DNA from: Hymenobacter lucidus
GTDB lineage: Bacteria > Bacteroidota > Bacteroidia > Cytophagales > Hymenobacteraceae
Direction: 5' to 3'
Assembly: GCF_020447265.1 (NCBI RefSeq)
Contig: NZ_JAJADR010000013.1
Span: 32,799-96,798, forward strand
Length of the DNA: 64,000 nt
Part shown: positions 35,043-44,331 of the stretch, one piece after another
How positions within the stretch are numbered: position 1 is the stretch's first letter
Layout: every line of letters starts with the position of its first letter
Made by a program: the position numbers and the translations under genes
Notes under the pieces: model-generated
Database searches by the model: none
The model's input: only the letters and a program-made list of their open reading frames with translations
What the model was told of the DNA's origin: nothing

Positions 35043-35935
35043 GCGGGGCCCACGGCATGAGCGGCAGCGCTGCTTCGCGCAACAAGCGCGCTCTGACCAT
35101 TGTCTTTTTCACGACGCTGGCCTATCTGATAGCCGAAGTGATAGGCGGCTGGTGTACTGGTAGCTTAGCCCTGCTGGCTGATGCCGGCCATATGCTCACC
35201 GACGTGGCTGGCGTGGGGCTGGCCCTGCTCGCTATTCGCTTCGGCGAGAAGCCAGCAACGCCTGAGCGCACCTACGGGTATTACCGCTTCGAGATTCTGG
35301 CCGCTCTCACCAACGCGGTGGTGCTGATTCTGATTTCGCTCTACATTCTCTACGAAGCCTATTTCCGGTTTCTGAACCCGCCTAAGGTGGAAAGCACTAC
35401 CATGATGTGGGTGGCCGGCGTGGGTATGCTCGTGAACCTGTACGGCGTGTACCTGCTGCGCAAAAGCTCAGGCGAAAGCCTGAATATGAAGGGCGCCTAT
35501 TTCGAGGTGCTCAGTGACTTGCTCACATCTGTAGGCGTGCTAATTGCGGGCGCTATTATGATCACCACGCAATGGTACTACGCCGACCCGCTGCTTTCGG
35601 CCGGTATCGGCCTGTTCATTCTGCCCCGCACCTGGGCCCTTCTTAAGGAGTCGGTGAACGTGCTGCTGGAAGGCACCCCGGCCGACGTGAACCTGGAGAC
35701 GCTGCGCCAGGGCCTGTTGCAGGTGCCCGGCGTAGCGGCCGTCCACGACCTGCATGCCTGGGTGCTCACCTCGGGTGTGAATGCCTTGAGCGTCCACGTG
35801 GTGCTCACCGACGAGGCCCGGCACGAGGATGTACTGGCCCGCGCCCACGAATACGTCACCACCAAGCACCCCGTCCAGCACGCCACCGTTCAGGTGGAGC
35901 GCGGAGACTTTGCCAAGCACGAAACCCATTTGTAG
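35039..35935 (+). CDS. czcD: Cation diffusion facilitator (CzcD-like)
   Basis: A 298-residue CDF exporter with six helices. The metal site shows DAGHMLTD in TM2 and EVLSDLLTSVGV in TM5, where Glu replaces the His of CzcD; several CDFs carry this change. The C-terminal cytosolic domain (VHDLHAWVLTSGVNALSVHV) binds zinc in relatives. Two starts are possible: GTG 35039, overlapping the ATPase stop, or ATG 35057. It moves Zn, Co or Cd out of the cytosol in exchange for protons. Confidence 0.92.
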   Translation: MSGAHGMSGSAASRNKRALTIVFFTTLAYLIAEVIGGWCTGSLALLADAGHMLTDVAGVGLALLAIRFGEKPATPERTYGYYRFEILAALTNAVVLILISLYILYEAYFRFLNPPKVESTTMMWVAGVGMLVNLYGVYLLRKSSGESLNMKGAYFEVLSDLLTSVGVLIAGAIMITTQWYYADPLLSAGIGLFILPRTWALLKESVNVLLEGTPADVNLETLRQGLLQVPGVAAVHDLHAWVLTSGVNALSVHVVLTDEARHEDVLARAHEYVTTKHPVQHATVQVERGDFAKHETHL

Positions 35936-35986
35936 GAGGATTGGCCGCCTCGCCCTTACCTGGCATTACCTCACCACCAAACTGCC

Positions 35987-36760
35987 ATGAAACCCGCCTT
36001 CTCCTTCTTTGCAAGGGCCTGCCTGACCGCCCAGCTACTGGTCAGCTGCAACGCGGACAATTCCGCCAGCACGGCCACTAAAGCCCACGCCGGCATGAGC
36101 CACTCCAACATGGTCGTCAACTCGCCCCAGCTGACGGCCATGAACGACATGATGGGGCGCATGGACGCCGTGGCGACCACCGGCAACACCGACCACGACT
36201 TTGCCCAAATGATGCTGGCCCATCACCGGGGGGCCGTGGTGATGGCCGATATGGAGCTGCGGGATGGGAAAGATGCTGTCATGCGCCAGCTTGCCACGGC
36301 CATCAAGGCTGCCCAGCAGCAGGAAATTGAGGAACTGGAACAAAGCGCTAACCGCCTCCGTGCTGCCTCGGCCAATTACCGGCCGCAAGACCCCGCCGAC
36401 CCGTTCACGGCCCAGCTCAAGGCCTCAATGGAGGGAATGATGAAGAACATGCCTCCGGTGGTCAACGATGCTGACCTGGACTTCAACGGCTTGATGAGGG
36501 TGCATCACCAGAGCGCTGTAGATATGGCCCAGGCTGAGCTGGCCCATGGCCGCGATGCCAAACTCCGGGCGATGGCCCAAAGAATAATCACCGCCCAGCA
36601 AGCAGAAATCCAGCAGCTCATAGACTGGCGCGCCCGCAAGGCCGGCAATACTAATGCTTCGACCCTGCGCTATGAATGCCCTATGTACTGCGCGGGCAGC
36701 GAAAGTGCCGAACCGGGTGAATACCCGCCCTATGACCGGCGCCTGGCAGAAAAAGCGTAA
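35987..36760 (+). CDS. DUF305 lipoprotein
   Basis: A 257-residue lipoprotein (LLVSCNAD, Cys ~22) with two DUF305 repeats. The first shows DHDFAQMMLAHHRGAVVMADMEL, the second FNGLMRVHHQSAVDMAQAEL. These His/Met/Asp clusters resemble metal-binding four-helix ferritin-like proteins, and DUF305 genes go with copper and other metal resistance. The C-terminal ECPMYCAGS segment may be an extra metal site. It is likely periplasmic or on the outer membrane. Confidence 0.88.
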   Translation: MKPAFSFFARACLTAQLLVSCNADNSASTATKAHAGMSHSNMVVNSPQLTAMNDMMGRMDAVATTGNTDHDFAQMMLAHHRGAVVMADMELRDGKDAVMRQLATAIKAAQQQEIEELEQSANRLRAASANYRPQDPADPFTAQLKASMEGMMKNMPPVVNDADLDFNGLMRVHHQSAVDMAQAELAHGRDAKLRAMAQRIITAQQAEIQQLIDWRARKAGNTNASTLRYECPMYCAGSESAEPGEYPPYDRRLAEKA

Positions 36761-36850
36761 TTCACCACCTATGCTCCCGGTCCGACGGCTCCGTTGCCGC
36801 CAGGCATTGCCCTTTTACTTCACCACTCACCACCAAATTACCCCCTACCC

Positions 36851-38272
36851 ATGGCCGCACCCACTTCCTACGACGTTATCATCATTGGCTCCGGTCCCGG
36901 CGGCTACATTGCCGCCGTGCGCTGCGGCCAGCTGGGCCTGAAAACGGCCATCATCGAGAAATACTCCACTCTGGGCGGCACCTGCCTCAACGTGGGCTGC
37001 ATTCCCAGCAAAGCCGTGCTCGAATCCACTGAGCTCTACCAGAAAGCCACCCACCAGTTTGCCGAGCACGGCATCGATGCTGACAATCTGCGCGCCGATT
37101 TGCCCCGCATGATGGCGCGCAAGGACCAGGTGGTGAAGAAGGTGTGTGACGGGGTGGTGTTCCTGATGAAGAAAAACAAGGTGGACGTCCTTCACGGAGT
37201 AGCGTCCTTTGTCGATGCTACCACCCTGCGGGTGGCACCCAGCGACGGAGGCAGTGGGGAAGAGCAGCAGCTCACGGCCAAAAACATCATCATTGCCACC
37301 GGCTCCAAGCCCAGCACCCTGCCCTTTATCACGTTGGACAAGGAGCGCATCATCACCAGCACCGAGGCGCTGGCCCTGCGCGAGCTGCCCAAGCACGTGA
37401 TTATCGTGGGCGGCGGCGTGATTGGCCTGGAGTTGGGCTCAGTGTATGCCCGCTTGGGCAGCAAGGTATCGGTGGTGGAGTACACCGACGCCATCATTCC
37501 GACCATGGACCGCACCCTGGGCAAGGAGTTGCTGCGCAGCCTGAAAAAGCAGGGCCTGGAGTTTTACCTCTCCCACAAGGTCACGGCCGTAGAGCGAGCC
37601 GGTGACACGGTAACCCTCACGGCCCAGGGCGGGCCCTCGGCCGAACTCAAGCTGGAAGGGGACTATTGCCTGGTATCGGTGGGCCGCCGGCCTTATACCG
37701 AAGGGCTGAACCTGGCCGCGGCCGGCGTAGAGCTGGACGAAAAGGGCCGCGTCAAAGTCAACGAGGATCTGCAAACCACCGCGCCCGGTATCTGGGCCAT
37801 CGGCGACGTGGTACGTGGGGCCATGCTGGCGCACAAAGCCAGCGACGAAGGCGTGTACGTGGCTGAGCTCATTGCCGGTAAGACACCGGAAGTCAACTAC
37901 CTGCTCATCCCCGGCGTGGTCTATACCTGGCCGGAAGTGGCCAGCGTGGGCTACACCGAAGAGCAGCTCAAGGAGCAGGGCAAAGCCTACAAGGTGGGCT
38001 CCTTCCCCTATTCCGCTTCCGGCCGGGCCGTGGCTGGGGCCGATACGGAGGGGTTGGTGAAGGTGCTCACCGACGCGCAAACCGATGAGATTCTGGGCGT
38101 GCACATGATTGGGGCACGGATTGCCGACATCATCGCCGAGGCCGTGGGTATCATGCACTTCCGCGGCGCGGCCGAAGATGTGGGCCTGATGTCGCACGCG
38201 CACCCCACCTACGCCGAAGCCTTCAAGGAAGCCTGCCTCAACGCGGCCGGCATTGGCGCTCTGAACATGTAA
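36851..38272 (+). CDS. lpdA: Dihydrolipoyl dehydrogenase
   Basis: A 473-residue FAD-disulfide oxidoreductase of the E3 family; the start at 36851 (MAAPTSYDVIIIGSGPGG) is preferred to 36794. GGTCLNVGCIPSK holds the redox disulfide, GGGVIGLELGSV the NAD site, and HAHPTYAEAF the C-terminal catalytic His. It lacks the C-terminal Cys pair of mercuric reductase, so it is an E3 enzyme and not MerA. No dehydrogenase complex genes are nearby. It may supply reduced lipoamide or thiol under metal stress; that role is inferred. Confidence 0.92.
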   Translation: MAAPTSYDVIIIGSGPGGYIAAVRCGQLGLKTAIIEKYSTLGGTCLNVGCIPSKAVLESTELYQKATHQFAEHGIDADNLRADLPRMMARKDQVVKKVCDGVVFLMKKNKVDVLHGVASFVDATTLRVAPSDGGSGEEQQLTAKNIIIATGSKPSTLPFITLDKERIITSTEALALRELPKHVIIVGGGVIGLELGSVYARLGSKVSVVEYTDAIIPTMDRTLGKELLRSLKKQGLEFYLSHKVTAVERAGDTVTLTAQGGPSAELKLEGDYCLVSVGRRPYTEGLNLAAAGVELDEKGRVKVNEDLQTTAPGIWAIGDVVRGAMLAHKASDEGVYVAELIAGKTPEVNYLLIPGVVYTWPEVASVGYTEEQLKEQGKAYKVGSFPYSASGRAVAGADTEGLVKVLTDAQTDEILGVHMIGARIADIIAEAVGIMHFRGAAEDVGLMSHAHPTYAEAFKEACLNAAGIGALNM

Positions 38273-38283
38273 CTAGTCTCCTC

Positions 38284-39108
38284 ATGACACTACTTCTCTC
38301 CGTTGCGCCACCCGTAACGCTCGCCTGGACTCAGGTACTGCTCTACGCGCTGGTGCCCGCCGCCGTCATGGTGGCCGGGGCTGTCATGGCCATTATCCGC
38401 CCGCCGGGCGCGGCCATTCGCAGTGCCATCCTGCACTTTGCCGCCGGGGTGGTATTTTCCGTAGTTGCCGTGGAGCTACTGCCCGACATTGTGGCCCGCC
38501 ACCGGCCGCTGGAAGTCGGGCTGGGCTTCGCCATTGGGGTCGCGGTGATGCTGGCCCTGCGCTCCTTCACGCGCAAGGCCGCCGAGAAGGAAAAGTCTTT
38601 GCCTACCCCAGCCCTACCTCCCGGGGTACTGTGGGCCTCGCAGACCGCGCCGGACGAGGCGCCCGGCGCCGCCACGCTGCCCATGGGGCTGCTTACCGGG
38701 GTGGGCATTGACATTCTCATCGACGGGCTGCTGCTGGGCATTGGCTTTGCAGCCGGGGCCAAGGAAGGCTTGCTGCTGGGCATTGCCCTCACCATCGAGG
38801 TGCTGTCACTGGGCCTAGCCACGGCCGTAGAGCTGCGCCAGGACGGGCAGACCAAAGCCCGCGCGGTCGGCATCGTGGCGGCGCTTTCAGTGTTATTGGT
38901 GCTGGGAGCCGGCGTAGGCATCACAGTACTGAAAGGGGCTTCGGACAACGTCATGGAGCTGGTACTTTCCTTCGGGCTGGCCGCGCTGCTGTTTCTGGTG
39001 ACCGAAGAGCTGCTGACCGAGGCTCACGAGGAGCCGGAGTCGCCCTGGCTCACCTCCGCGTTTTTCCTCGGTTTTCTGGTGTTTCTTATCCTGGGCATGC
39101 TCGTGTAG
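38284..39108 (+). CDS. ZIP-family metal transporter
   Basis: A 274-residue polytopic protein of the ZIP family. HFAAGVVFSVVAVELLPD matches a helix with metal-ligand His and Glu positions, and DILIDGLLLGIGFAAG and ALTIEVLSLGLATAVEL fit the binuclear centre. ZIP proteins bring divalent metals into the cytosol, though some close relatives work in the opposite direction. It follows lpdA by 11 bases within the same strand run. Confidence 0.82.
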   Translation: MTLLLSVAPPVTLAWTQVLLYALVPAAVMVAGAVMAIIRPPGAAIRSAILHFAAGVVFSVVAVELLPDIVARHRPLEVGLGFAIGVAVMLALRSFTRKAAEKEKSLPTPALPPGVLWASQTAPDEAPGAATLPMGLLTGVGIDILIDGLLLGIGFAAGAKEGLLLGIALTIEVLSLGLATAVELRQDGQTKARAVGIVAALSVLLVLGAGVGITVLKGASDNVMELVLSFGLAALLFLVTEELLTEAHEEPESPWLTSAFFLGFLVFLILGMLV

Positions 39109-39129
39109 CGCCCTGTTTCCTTGCCTCGT

Positions 39130-39402
39130 ATGAATTCGCACAAGCTCCTCATTGAACTCACCCTGGTGCCGGAAGGCCGACACATTGCCTTTTCGAAAGA
39201 AATGCTGGAAAAAGTCCATGTCTACCGCCGGCAAGGGGCCGCTGGCGACGACTGGCAGCAGGTGGCGACCAACGCCCGCTCGCCTTTTGTGGACACGGAA
39301 GAATTTCCGACCGGTACCACGCTCGAATACCAAGTCCAGCACTTCACCCAACAGGACACGTACGAAGGACACAGCAACATTGTGCGCACTACGCTGAATT
39401 AG
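39130..39402 (+). CDS. Hypothetical beta-rich small protein
   Basis: A 90-residue protein starting at MNSHKLLIELTL; an earlier TTG at 39121 adds only MPR. It alternates polar and apolar residues (HVYRRQ, WQQVATNA, TTLEYQVQHF), suggesting a single beta-sandwich similar to a fibronectin type III fold. No signal peptide. It sits between the ZIP and DUF305-like genes. Role unknown. Confidence 0.6.
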   Translation: MNSHKLLIELTLVPEGRHIAFSKEMLEKVHVYRRQGAAGDDWQQVATNARSPFVDTEEFPTGTTLEYQVQHFTQQDTYEGHSNIVRTTLN

Positions 39403-39471
39403 TTCTTTTCTTGTGACTGTCCCGCAATGACGACCGGTGCTGTGCCGGTCGGCGGGCGTATTGGCCCTTCT

Positions 39472-40134
39472 ATGCTACTCCGTTCTGTTGTCGGTTTGGT
39501 GGTGCTGTTACTGCTAGGGGCCTGCCGCGAATCGGTGCAGGACATCCCGGCACACACGGCCGATACGCACCAGCAGGCTCCAGAACAGTCTGGTGGTCTA
39601 CTTGCCCCACCTACGGGGCAGCAGGCGCAACAGCGGCTGCGCTCGGTGGCGCGCACGGGCAACGTCGACCACGACATAGCTTCCCTGCTGCTGGAGCACC
39701 TGCGCGGAGCCCGCCAGTTGGCGGCCGCAGAGCTGGCTACTGGACGAGCCCCAGTCTTGCGGGCCCTGGCCGATACACTCCGCCGGGCGTGGCAGCGGGA
39801 AAGCCAGAATTTGGGCCGACTCGCGGTGCGCACCCACAACCAGGAATCCGAAGAACATACTCGGCACTACCAGGAATTTAACCGGGACGTGCAGGCTGCC
39901 TTGGACTCGGCGGTCTATAGTACCCACGCGGCAAGCGCAGACCCGGACATCGAGTTTGCGGCGGCCCTATCAATCCAGCTGCGCACCGGCTTGCGGCTGG
40001 TGCAGGAAGCCATTGCCCACGGCAGCGACCCGTCCCTGATTGCCCTGGCCCACCGCTTGCACCACGACCAGCTCCACTATCTGCGGCGAGTGCAGTCGTG
40101 GTCTTCCACCCATCTACCTCCTGCTAAACTGTAA
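39472..40134 (+). CDS. Divergent DUF305-like lipoprotein
   Basis: Starting at 39472 (MLLRSVVGLV) gives a 220-residue lipoprotein with lipobox LLGACRE; an upstream start at 39427 would put 15 residues ahead of the signal peptide. DHDIASLLLEHLRGARQLAAAEL follows the DUF305 pattern of the neighbour at 35987 but one His is lost (LEHLRGA against LAHHRGA). A second weaker copy lies near residue 165 (FAAALSIQLRTGLRLVQEAI). A metal-binding envelope protein is likely, with weakened sites. Confidence 0.65.
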   Translation: MLLRSVVGLVVLLLLGACRESVQDIPAHTADTHQQAPEQSGGLLAPPTGQQAQQRLRSVARTGNVDHDIASLLLEHLRGARQLAAAELATGRAPVLRALADTLRRAWQRESQNLGRLAVRTHNQESEEHTRHYQEFNRDVQAALDSAVYSTHAASADPDIEFAAALSIQLRTGLRLVQEAIAHGSDPSLIALAHRLHHDQLHYLRRVQSWSSTHLPPAKL

Positions 40135-40135
40135 C

Positions 40136-40867
40136 ATGATGCGCTTTACCAACAAAATATGCCTCGTTACCGGGGGCGGCTCCGGCATCGGGCGCGCCGC
40201 GTGCCAGCAGCTGGCCGCCGAAGGCGGCACCGTGGCAGTCCTGGACCGGGACGCCGCCACGGCCGCTGAAACCGTAGTCCTGATTGAACAAGCCGGCGGG
40301 CGGGCCTTGGCCGTGCAGGCCGATTTAGGCTTGGTGGCCGAGATTGAGGCCGCTGTGCAAACGGTGGTGGCCACCTACGGGCGGGTGGACGTGCTGGTGA
40401 ACAACGCGGCCGTGATGACTTTTAAACCGATAGTAGAGCTAGCGGTAGCGGAGTGGGACTTGGTTATGGCTGTAAACCTGCGGGCTGTTTTTCTGCTCAG
40501 CAAGCTGTGCCTGCCCCACATGCAGGGCGGGGCCATTGTCAACATTAGTTCGGTGCATGCGCAGGAGACGACGGCCAACGTCATTCCCTACGCGGCCAGC
40601 AAAGGTGCGATGGAAGCCTTCACCCGGGGCATGAGCCAGGAGTACCCTGCTAGCCACGTGCGCACCACCTGCGTGGCCCCCGGCGCCGTGGACACGCCCA
40701 TGCTCTGGAACAACCCCAACGTGAAAAGCGGCAAGGAAAAGATTGAGGGCGAAGTGGGTCACCCCGCAGACATTGCCGGCGCTATCTGCTACCTGGCCTC
40801 GGCCGAGGCCCACTACATCAACGGCACCACGCTGGTCGTGGACGGTGGCCGGCTCAGCATCCTGTAA
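40136..40867 (+). CDS. SDR family oxidoreductase
   Basis: A 243-residue classical short-chain dehydrogenase. TGGGSGIG near the N-terminus binds the dinucleotide, NNAA follows at ~87, and the catalytic Ser (NISSVHA) and YAASK are present. It ends GGRLSIL, as in many glucose- or 3-oxoacyl-reductase-like SDRs. The start may be 40136 or 40139 (two adjacent ATGs). It directly precedes a GH1 glycosidase, so a sugar or glycoside substrate is possible. Substrate unknown. Confidence 0.88.
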   Translation: MMRFTNKICLVTGGGSGIGRAACQQLAAEGGTVAVLDRDAATAAETVVLIEQAGGRALAVQADLGLVAEIEAAVQTVVATYGRVDVLVNNAAVMTFKPIVELAVAEWDLVMAVNLRAVFLLSKLCLPHMQGGAIVNISSVHAQETTANVIPYAASKGAMEAFTRGMSQEYPASHVRTTCVAPGAVDTPMLWNNPNVKSGKEKIEGEVGHPADIAGAICYLASAEAHYINGTTLVVDGGRLSIL

Positions 40868-40915
40868 CGGCCGCTTGGCCGCGCTTTCCTCTTCCTTTCC
40901 CTTATTCTTCCGCCT

Positions 40916-42115
40916 ATGAGTGCGTTCATGTTTGCCACCGGCATCGAAAACAGCTACCCCACCATCAAGCTCCCCGACGGCACCACCCACCGGGTGGACG
41001 AGCTGGCCAAAACCGGCCATTACGAGCGCTGGCGCGAGGACTTTGCTTTGGTCAAGGAGATGGGCATCGAGTTCCTACGCTACGGCCCGCAGTACTACCG
41101 CGTACATCTGGGACCGAACCAGTACGACTGGGCCTTTACCGACGAGACGTTTGCCCATCTGAAAGAGCTGGGCATCACGCCCCTGGTAGATCTGCTGCAC
41201 TTCGGTTTACCCGACTGGCTGGGAAACTTCCAGAATCCGGACTTCCCGGAGCATTTCGCCGCCTACGCCGGGGCCTTCGCCGCGCGCTTCCCGGACTTGC
41301 AGTTCTACACGCCCATCAACGAAATCTTCGTCACGGTCATGTTTTCGGCCCAGTACGGCTGGTGGAACGAGTGCCTGGCCAGCGACCTGGCCTTTGTGAC
41401 GGCCCTCAAGCACGTGTGCCGCGCCAACGTGCTGGCCATGCAGGCCATTCTGGCTGTGCAGCCGGGGGCCACCTTCATCCAAAGCGAGTCGGCCGAGTAC
41501 TTTCACCCCGAAACGCCGGCCGCGCGGCCCCTGACCGACTTTCTGAACCAAAAGCGCTTCCTGAGCCTAGACCTGACCTACGGCTACCCGGTGAGCGTGG
41601 TCATGTACGAGTACCTGCTGCAAAACGGCATGACCCGCGACGAGTACCTCTGGTTCGGGGAGCAGAACATCAAGGCCCGGTGCATCATGGGCACGGACTA
41701 CTACCGCACCAACGAGCGCATGGTGCGCGCCGACGGCAGCACCTACCCGGCCGGCGACGTATTCGGCTACTACGTCATTGCCAAGCAGTACTACGACCGC
41801 TACCGCATGCCCATCATGCACACCGAAACCAACCTGTGGGAGCCCGACTCGGTGAACTGGCTCTGGCGGCAGTGGGCCAATGCCTACCGCCTCAAGCAGG
41901 ACGGCATCCCGCTGGTGGGCTTCACCTGGTATTCCCTGCTCGATCAGGTGGACTGGGACACGGCCCTGCGCGAAAACAACGGCCGCGTGAACCCGCTGGG
42001 CCTCTACGACCTAGACCGTAAGCAGCGGCCCGTGGGCCGGGCTTACCAACGCCTCATTGCCCAGTGGAAGGATGTGCTGGTGGACGAGAGCTACGGCGTG
42101 CACATCAATTACTAA
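40916..42115 (+). CDS. Glycoside hydrolase family 1 protein
   Basis: A 399-residue GH1-type beta-glycosidase. Family features are the (beta/alpha)8 pattern with IEFLRYGPQYYRVH, the acid/base Glu in TPINEIF (~137), and a nucleophile Glu in MHTETNLW (~303), followed by the barrel end GFTWYSLLDQVDWD. At 399 residues it is shorter than most GH1 enzymes (430-480) and lacks a signal peptide, so it is cytosolic. It pairs with the SDR upstream. A natural role in a metal island is unclear. Confidence 0.82.
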   Translation: MSAFMFATGIENSYPTIKLPDGTTHRVDELAKTGHYERWREDFALVKEMGIEFLRYGPQYYRVHLGPNQYDWAFTDETFAHLKELGITPLVDLLHFGLPDWLGNFQNPDFPEHFAAYAGAFAARFPDLQFYTPINEIFVTVMFSAQYGWWNECLASDLAFVTALKHVCRANVLAMQAILAVQPGATFIQSESAEYFHPETPAARPLTDFLNQKRFLSLDLTYGYPVSVVMYEYLLQNGMTRDEYLWFGEQNIKARCIMGTDYYRTNERMVRADGSTYPAGDVFGYYVIAKQYYDRYRMPIMHTETNLWEPDSVNWLWRQWANAYRLKQDGIPLVGFTWYSLLDQVDWDTALRENNGRVNPLGLYDLDRKQRPVGRAYQRLIAQWKDVLVDESYGVHINY

Positions 42116-42161
42116 ATCGATTTTCTACCGCCGGTCTCTGCGGCCGCCACTTCTCTGGACT

Positions 42162-42848
42162 ATGCCGCTTTCCCGGTTCTTTTCCCCACACCACCTGCTC
42201 AACCTCACGGCCCGCCAACGCCTGCTGGCGGCCACCGCTGCGGCCGCCCTGGGCTGGGCGCTGCTGCCCGGCAGCCTGCTGCCGACCACGCGGCTGGTGG
42301 CAGCCTGGGACTTATTCTGTTTGTGCATCCTGTTTCTGCTCTGGGCCGGTACCCACCGCGCCGACGCGGCTCATATCCGCCGGACAGCGAACCGCCAAGA
42401 CCCTGGCCGGACGTGGGCTTTCGTGGCGGTGCTGGTGGGCAGTGCCGCCTCCCTAGGGGCGGTAGTACTGCTGCTGAGCAACCTGCCCAACCTGAGCCCG
42501 CGCGAGGTGGCCTACCATGTGCTGCTCTCGGCCGGAGCCGTGGTGGGAGCCTGGCTGCTGGTGCATTCCGTGTTCGCGCTGCGCTACGCCCACGTATACT
42601 TCAGCGAGGATACCAGCACCGACCCGCCCGACAACCTGGGCGGGCTGGACTTTCCGGGGGCACCGCCGGCCTCGTACTGGGACTTTGCTTATTTCTCATT
42701 TGTAGTGGGCTGCACCGCCCAGACCGCTGACGTGGATGTGTCTTCCACTCGTATGCGGCGCCTGGTCATGCTGCACGGCCTGCTGGCCTTCGCCTTCAAC
42801 ACCAGCATCGTGGCGCTGACCATTAACCTGCTGGCCGGCATCTTGTAG
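42162..42848 (+). CDS. DUF1345 membrane protein
   Basis: The start at 42162 (MPLSRFFSPHHLL) gives 228 residues; 42057 would overlap the GH1 gene. Four or five hydrophobic helices and the segments HSVFALRYAHVYF, DFPGAPPASYWDFAYFSFVVG and CTAQTADVDV identify DUF1345. Family role unknown. It precedes a bestrophin-like channel; the two could form an ion-permeation unit in the inner membrane, which is speculation. Confidence 0.85.
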   Translation: MPLSRFFSPHHLLNLTARQRLLAATAAAALGWALLPGSLLPTTRLVAAWDLFCLCILFLLWAGTHRADAAHIRRTANRQDPGRTWAFVAVLVGSAASLGAVVLLLSNLPNLSPREVAYHVLLSAGAVVGAWLLVHSVFALRYAHVYFSEDTSTDPPDNLGGLDFPGAPPASYWDFAYFSFVVGCTAQTADVDVSSTRMRRLVMLHGLLAFAFNTSIVALTINLLAGIL

Positions 42849-42914
42849 GCTGCCTACTCACCGGCACCTTGGCACGGCCCCCCCCAACACTTTACCTACC
42901 CATTTTAGGCTTGC

Positions 42915-43850
42915 ATGTACGTTCAAAAGCACATCCACTGGCGCGTTATCTGGAGTTACTCCTGGAAGGACTTGTTAATATTTTTGGTTTATGATTTAAC
43001 GCTGGCCATTCTGCACGGCCCGCTGGGCATGACCTGGCTGGACATTCCCTGGCAGTTGGTGAGCATTCTGGGCGTGGCCGTCTCGTTCTACGTCGGCTTC
43101 AAAAACAGCAGCTCCTATAACCGCTTCTCGGAGGCCCGGCAGCTGTGGGGCGGCATTGTGAACCGCAGCCGCAACTGGGCCATGCTGGTGCTGGCTAACA
43201 CGCAGCCCGCCCGCAGTGCCCTTACGCCCGCGCAAGTGAGTTGCCAACGGCAGCTGGTGTACCGGCAGTTGGCCTGGGTGAATGCTCTGCGCCTGCACCT
43301 GCGCCGCCAGCCCCAGCGCTGGGACGAGGATGTAGCCCCCTTTCTGGACCCGGCCGAATCCGACTTACTGCGCACGACGGTGAACCCGCCCGCTCAGCTG
43401 CTGCTGCGCCAAAGCCAGGCCCTACAGGACGCTGAGGGCTTGTTCGACAACCTGCAGCGCCGCACCCTGGTCGAAGACCTGCGCGAGCTGACCAACCTGC
43501 AGGGGGGCACCGAGCGCATCAAAAACACGCCCTTCCCGCGCCAGTACGCCTTTTCCAGCGTGGTGTTCGTCTGGCTGTTTATCGCGCTGCTGCCCTTAGG
43601 CATTCAGGGGGAGTTTGAGAAGCTGGGCCACGGCCATTACTGGCTCACGGTGCCCTTCTCAGTGCTCGTCTCCTGGGTGTTTGTCACCATTGAGCTGGTG
43701 GGCCACATCAGCGAAGACCCGTTCGAGAACCGCATGAACGACGTGCCCATGACGGCCCTGTGCCGCAGCATCGAAATCGACCTGCGCCAGATGCTGGGCG
43801 AAACCGAGCTGCCGGCGCCCAAGCAGCCCGTGGATGGGGTATTGTACTGA
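42915..43850 (+). CDS. Bestrophin-like ion channel
   Basis: A 311-residue protein of the bacterial bestrophin/RFP-TM (UPF0187) family. It has the conserved NRFSEARQLWGG segment (in SSYNRFSEARQLWG), WAMLVLA, and a C-terminal FENRMNDVPMTALCRSIEIDL. Bacterial members form pentameric cation-permeable channels gated by Ca or other ions. It follows DUF1345 by 66 bases and precedes a His-rich cytosolic protein. Confidence 0.88.
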   Translation: MYVQKHIHWRVIWSYSWKDLLIFLVYDLTLAILHGPLGMTWLDIPWQLVSILGVAVSFYVGFKNSSSYNRFSEARQLWGGIVNRSRNWAMLVLANTQPARSALTPAQVSCQRQLVYRQLAWVNALRLHLRRQPQRWDEDVAPFLDPAESDLLRTTVNPPAQLLLRQSQALQDAEGLFDNLQRRTLVEDLRELTNLQGGTERIKNTPFPRQYAFSSVVFVWLFIALLPLGIQGEFEKLGHGHYWLTVPFSVLVSWVFVTIELVGHISEDPFENRMNDVPMTALCRSIEIDLRQMLGETELPAPKQPVDGVLY

Positions 43851-43967
43851 TTTAGTCGATCAGCCAATATCATTAGGTACTCCTCGGGTCGGGACTTGGG
43901 GCCGGCAGCGGCCAACCTATCCTGCGCATTCCCGTTTCTATTCTTCTACCTCTCAACCCCACTACAA

Positions 43968-44237
43968 ATGGCTGACCACCCTGAAGAGCACCAGAAAATC
44001 ATCGAGGCCCACGAAAAGGCCGCGCATTACTTCCAGCACGCGCTGCAAAACCACCGGGCAGCGGCCGAGCACCTGAAAAAAGGCGACCACGAAAAAGCTG
44101 CTCACCACGGCTATACTGCCTACGGGTTTGCTTCCCACGCCCAGAAGCACGCCGAGGAAGCGGCTCTTCACCACTCCCACGAACATGGCCACAACGAACC
44201 CCTGCACGCTCACGAGCAACCGGGATCTGGTCAGTAG
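43968..44237 (+). CDS. Small histidine-rich helical protein
   Basis: An 89-residue protein starting at MADHPEEHQKII. It is rich in His, Ala, Glu and Lys: AHEKAAHYFQHALQNH, HLKKGDHEKAAHHG, HSHEHGHNEPLHAHEQ. It reads as a single long helix pair with many regularly spaced His, suited to cytosolic metal binding. No family is recognised. A terminator follows at once. The 5' extension to 43896 is not protein-like, so I use the ATG. Confidence 0.75.
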   Translation: MADHPEEHQKIIEAHEKAAHYFQHALQNHRAAAEHLKKGDHEKAAHHGYTAYGFASHAQKHAEEAALHHSHEHGHNEPLHAHEQPGSGQ

Positions 44238-44249
44238 ATCAGCTACATA

Positions 44250-44279
44250 AAGCCCGCCTTTTTCAAGGCGGGCTTTTTT
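44250..44279 (+). terminator. Rho-independent terminator
   Basis: Arms aagcccgcctt and aaggcgggctt around a 4-base loop (tttc) run into ttttt, 13 bases after the His-rich gene. It closes the bestrophin transcript. Confidence 0.85.
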
Positions 44280-44331
44280 GGCTTATCTGGCTACCATCAG
44301 CTTTTTTGTGGGCCCCCTCTGTACTTGCACT

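Noticed and set aside
36851..38272. Mercuric reductase (MerA)
   Set aside because: The C-terminal Cys pair of MerA is missing and HAHPTYAEAF is that of dihydrolipoyl dehydrogenase.
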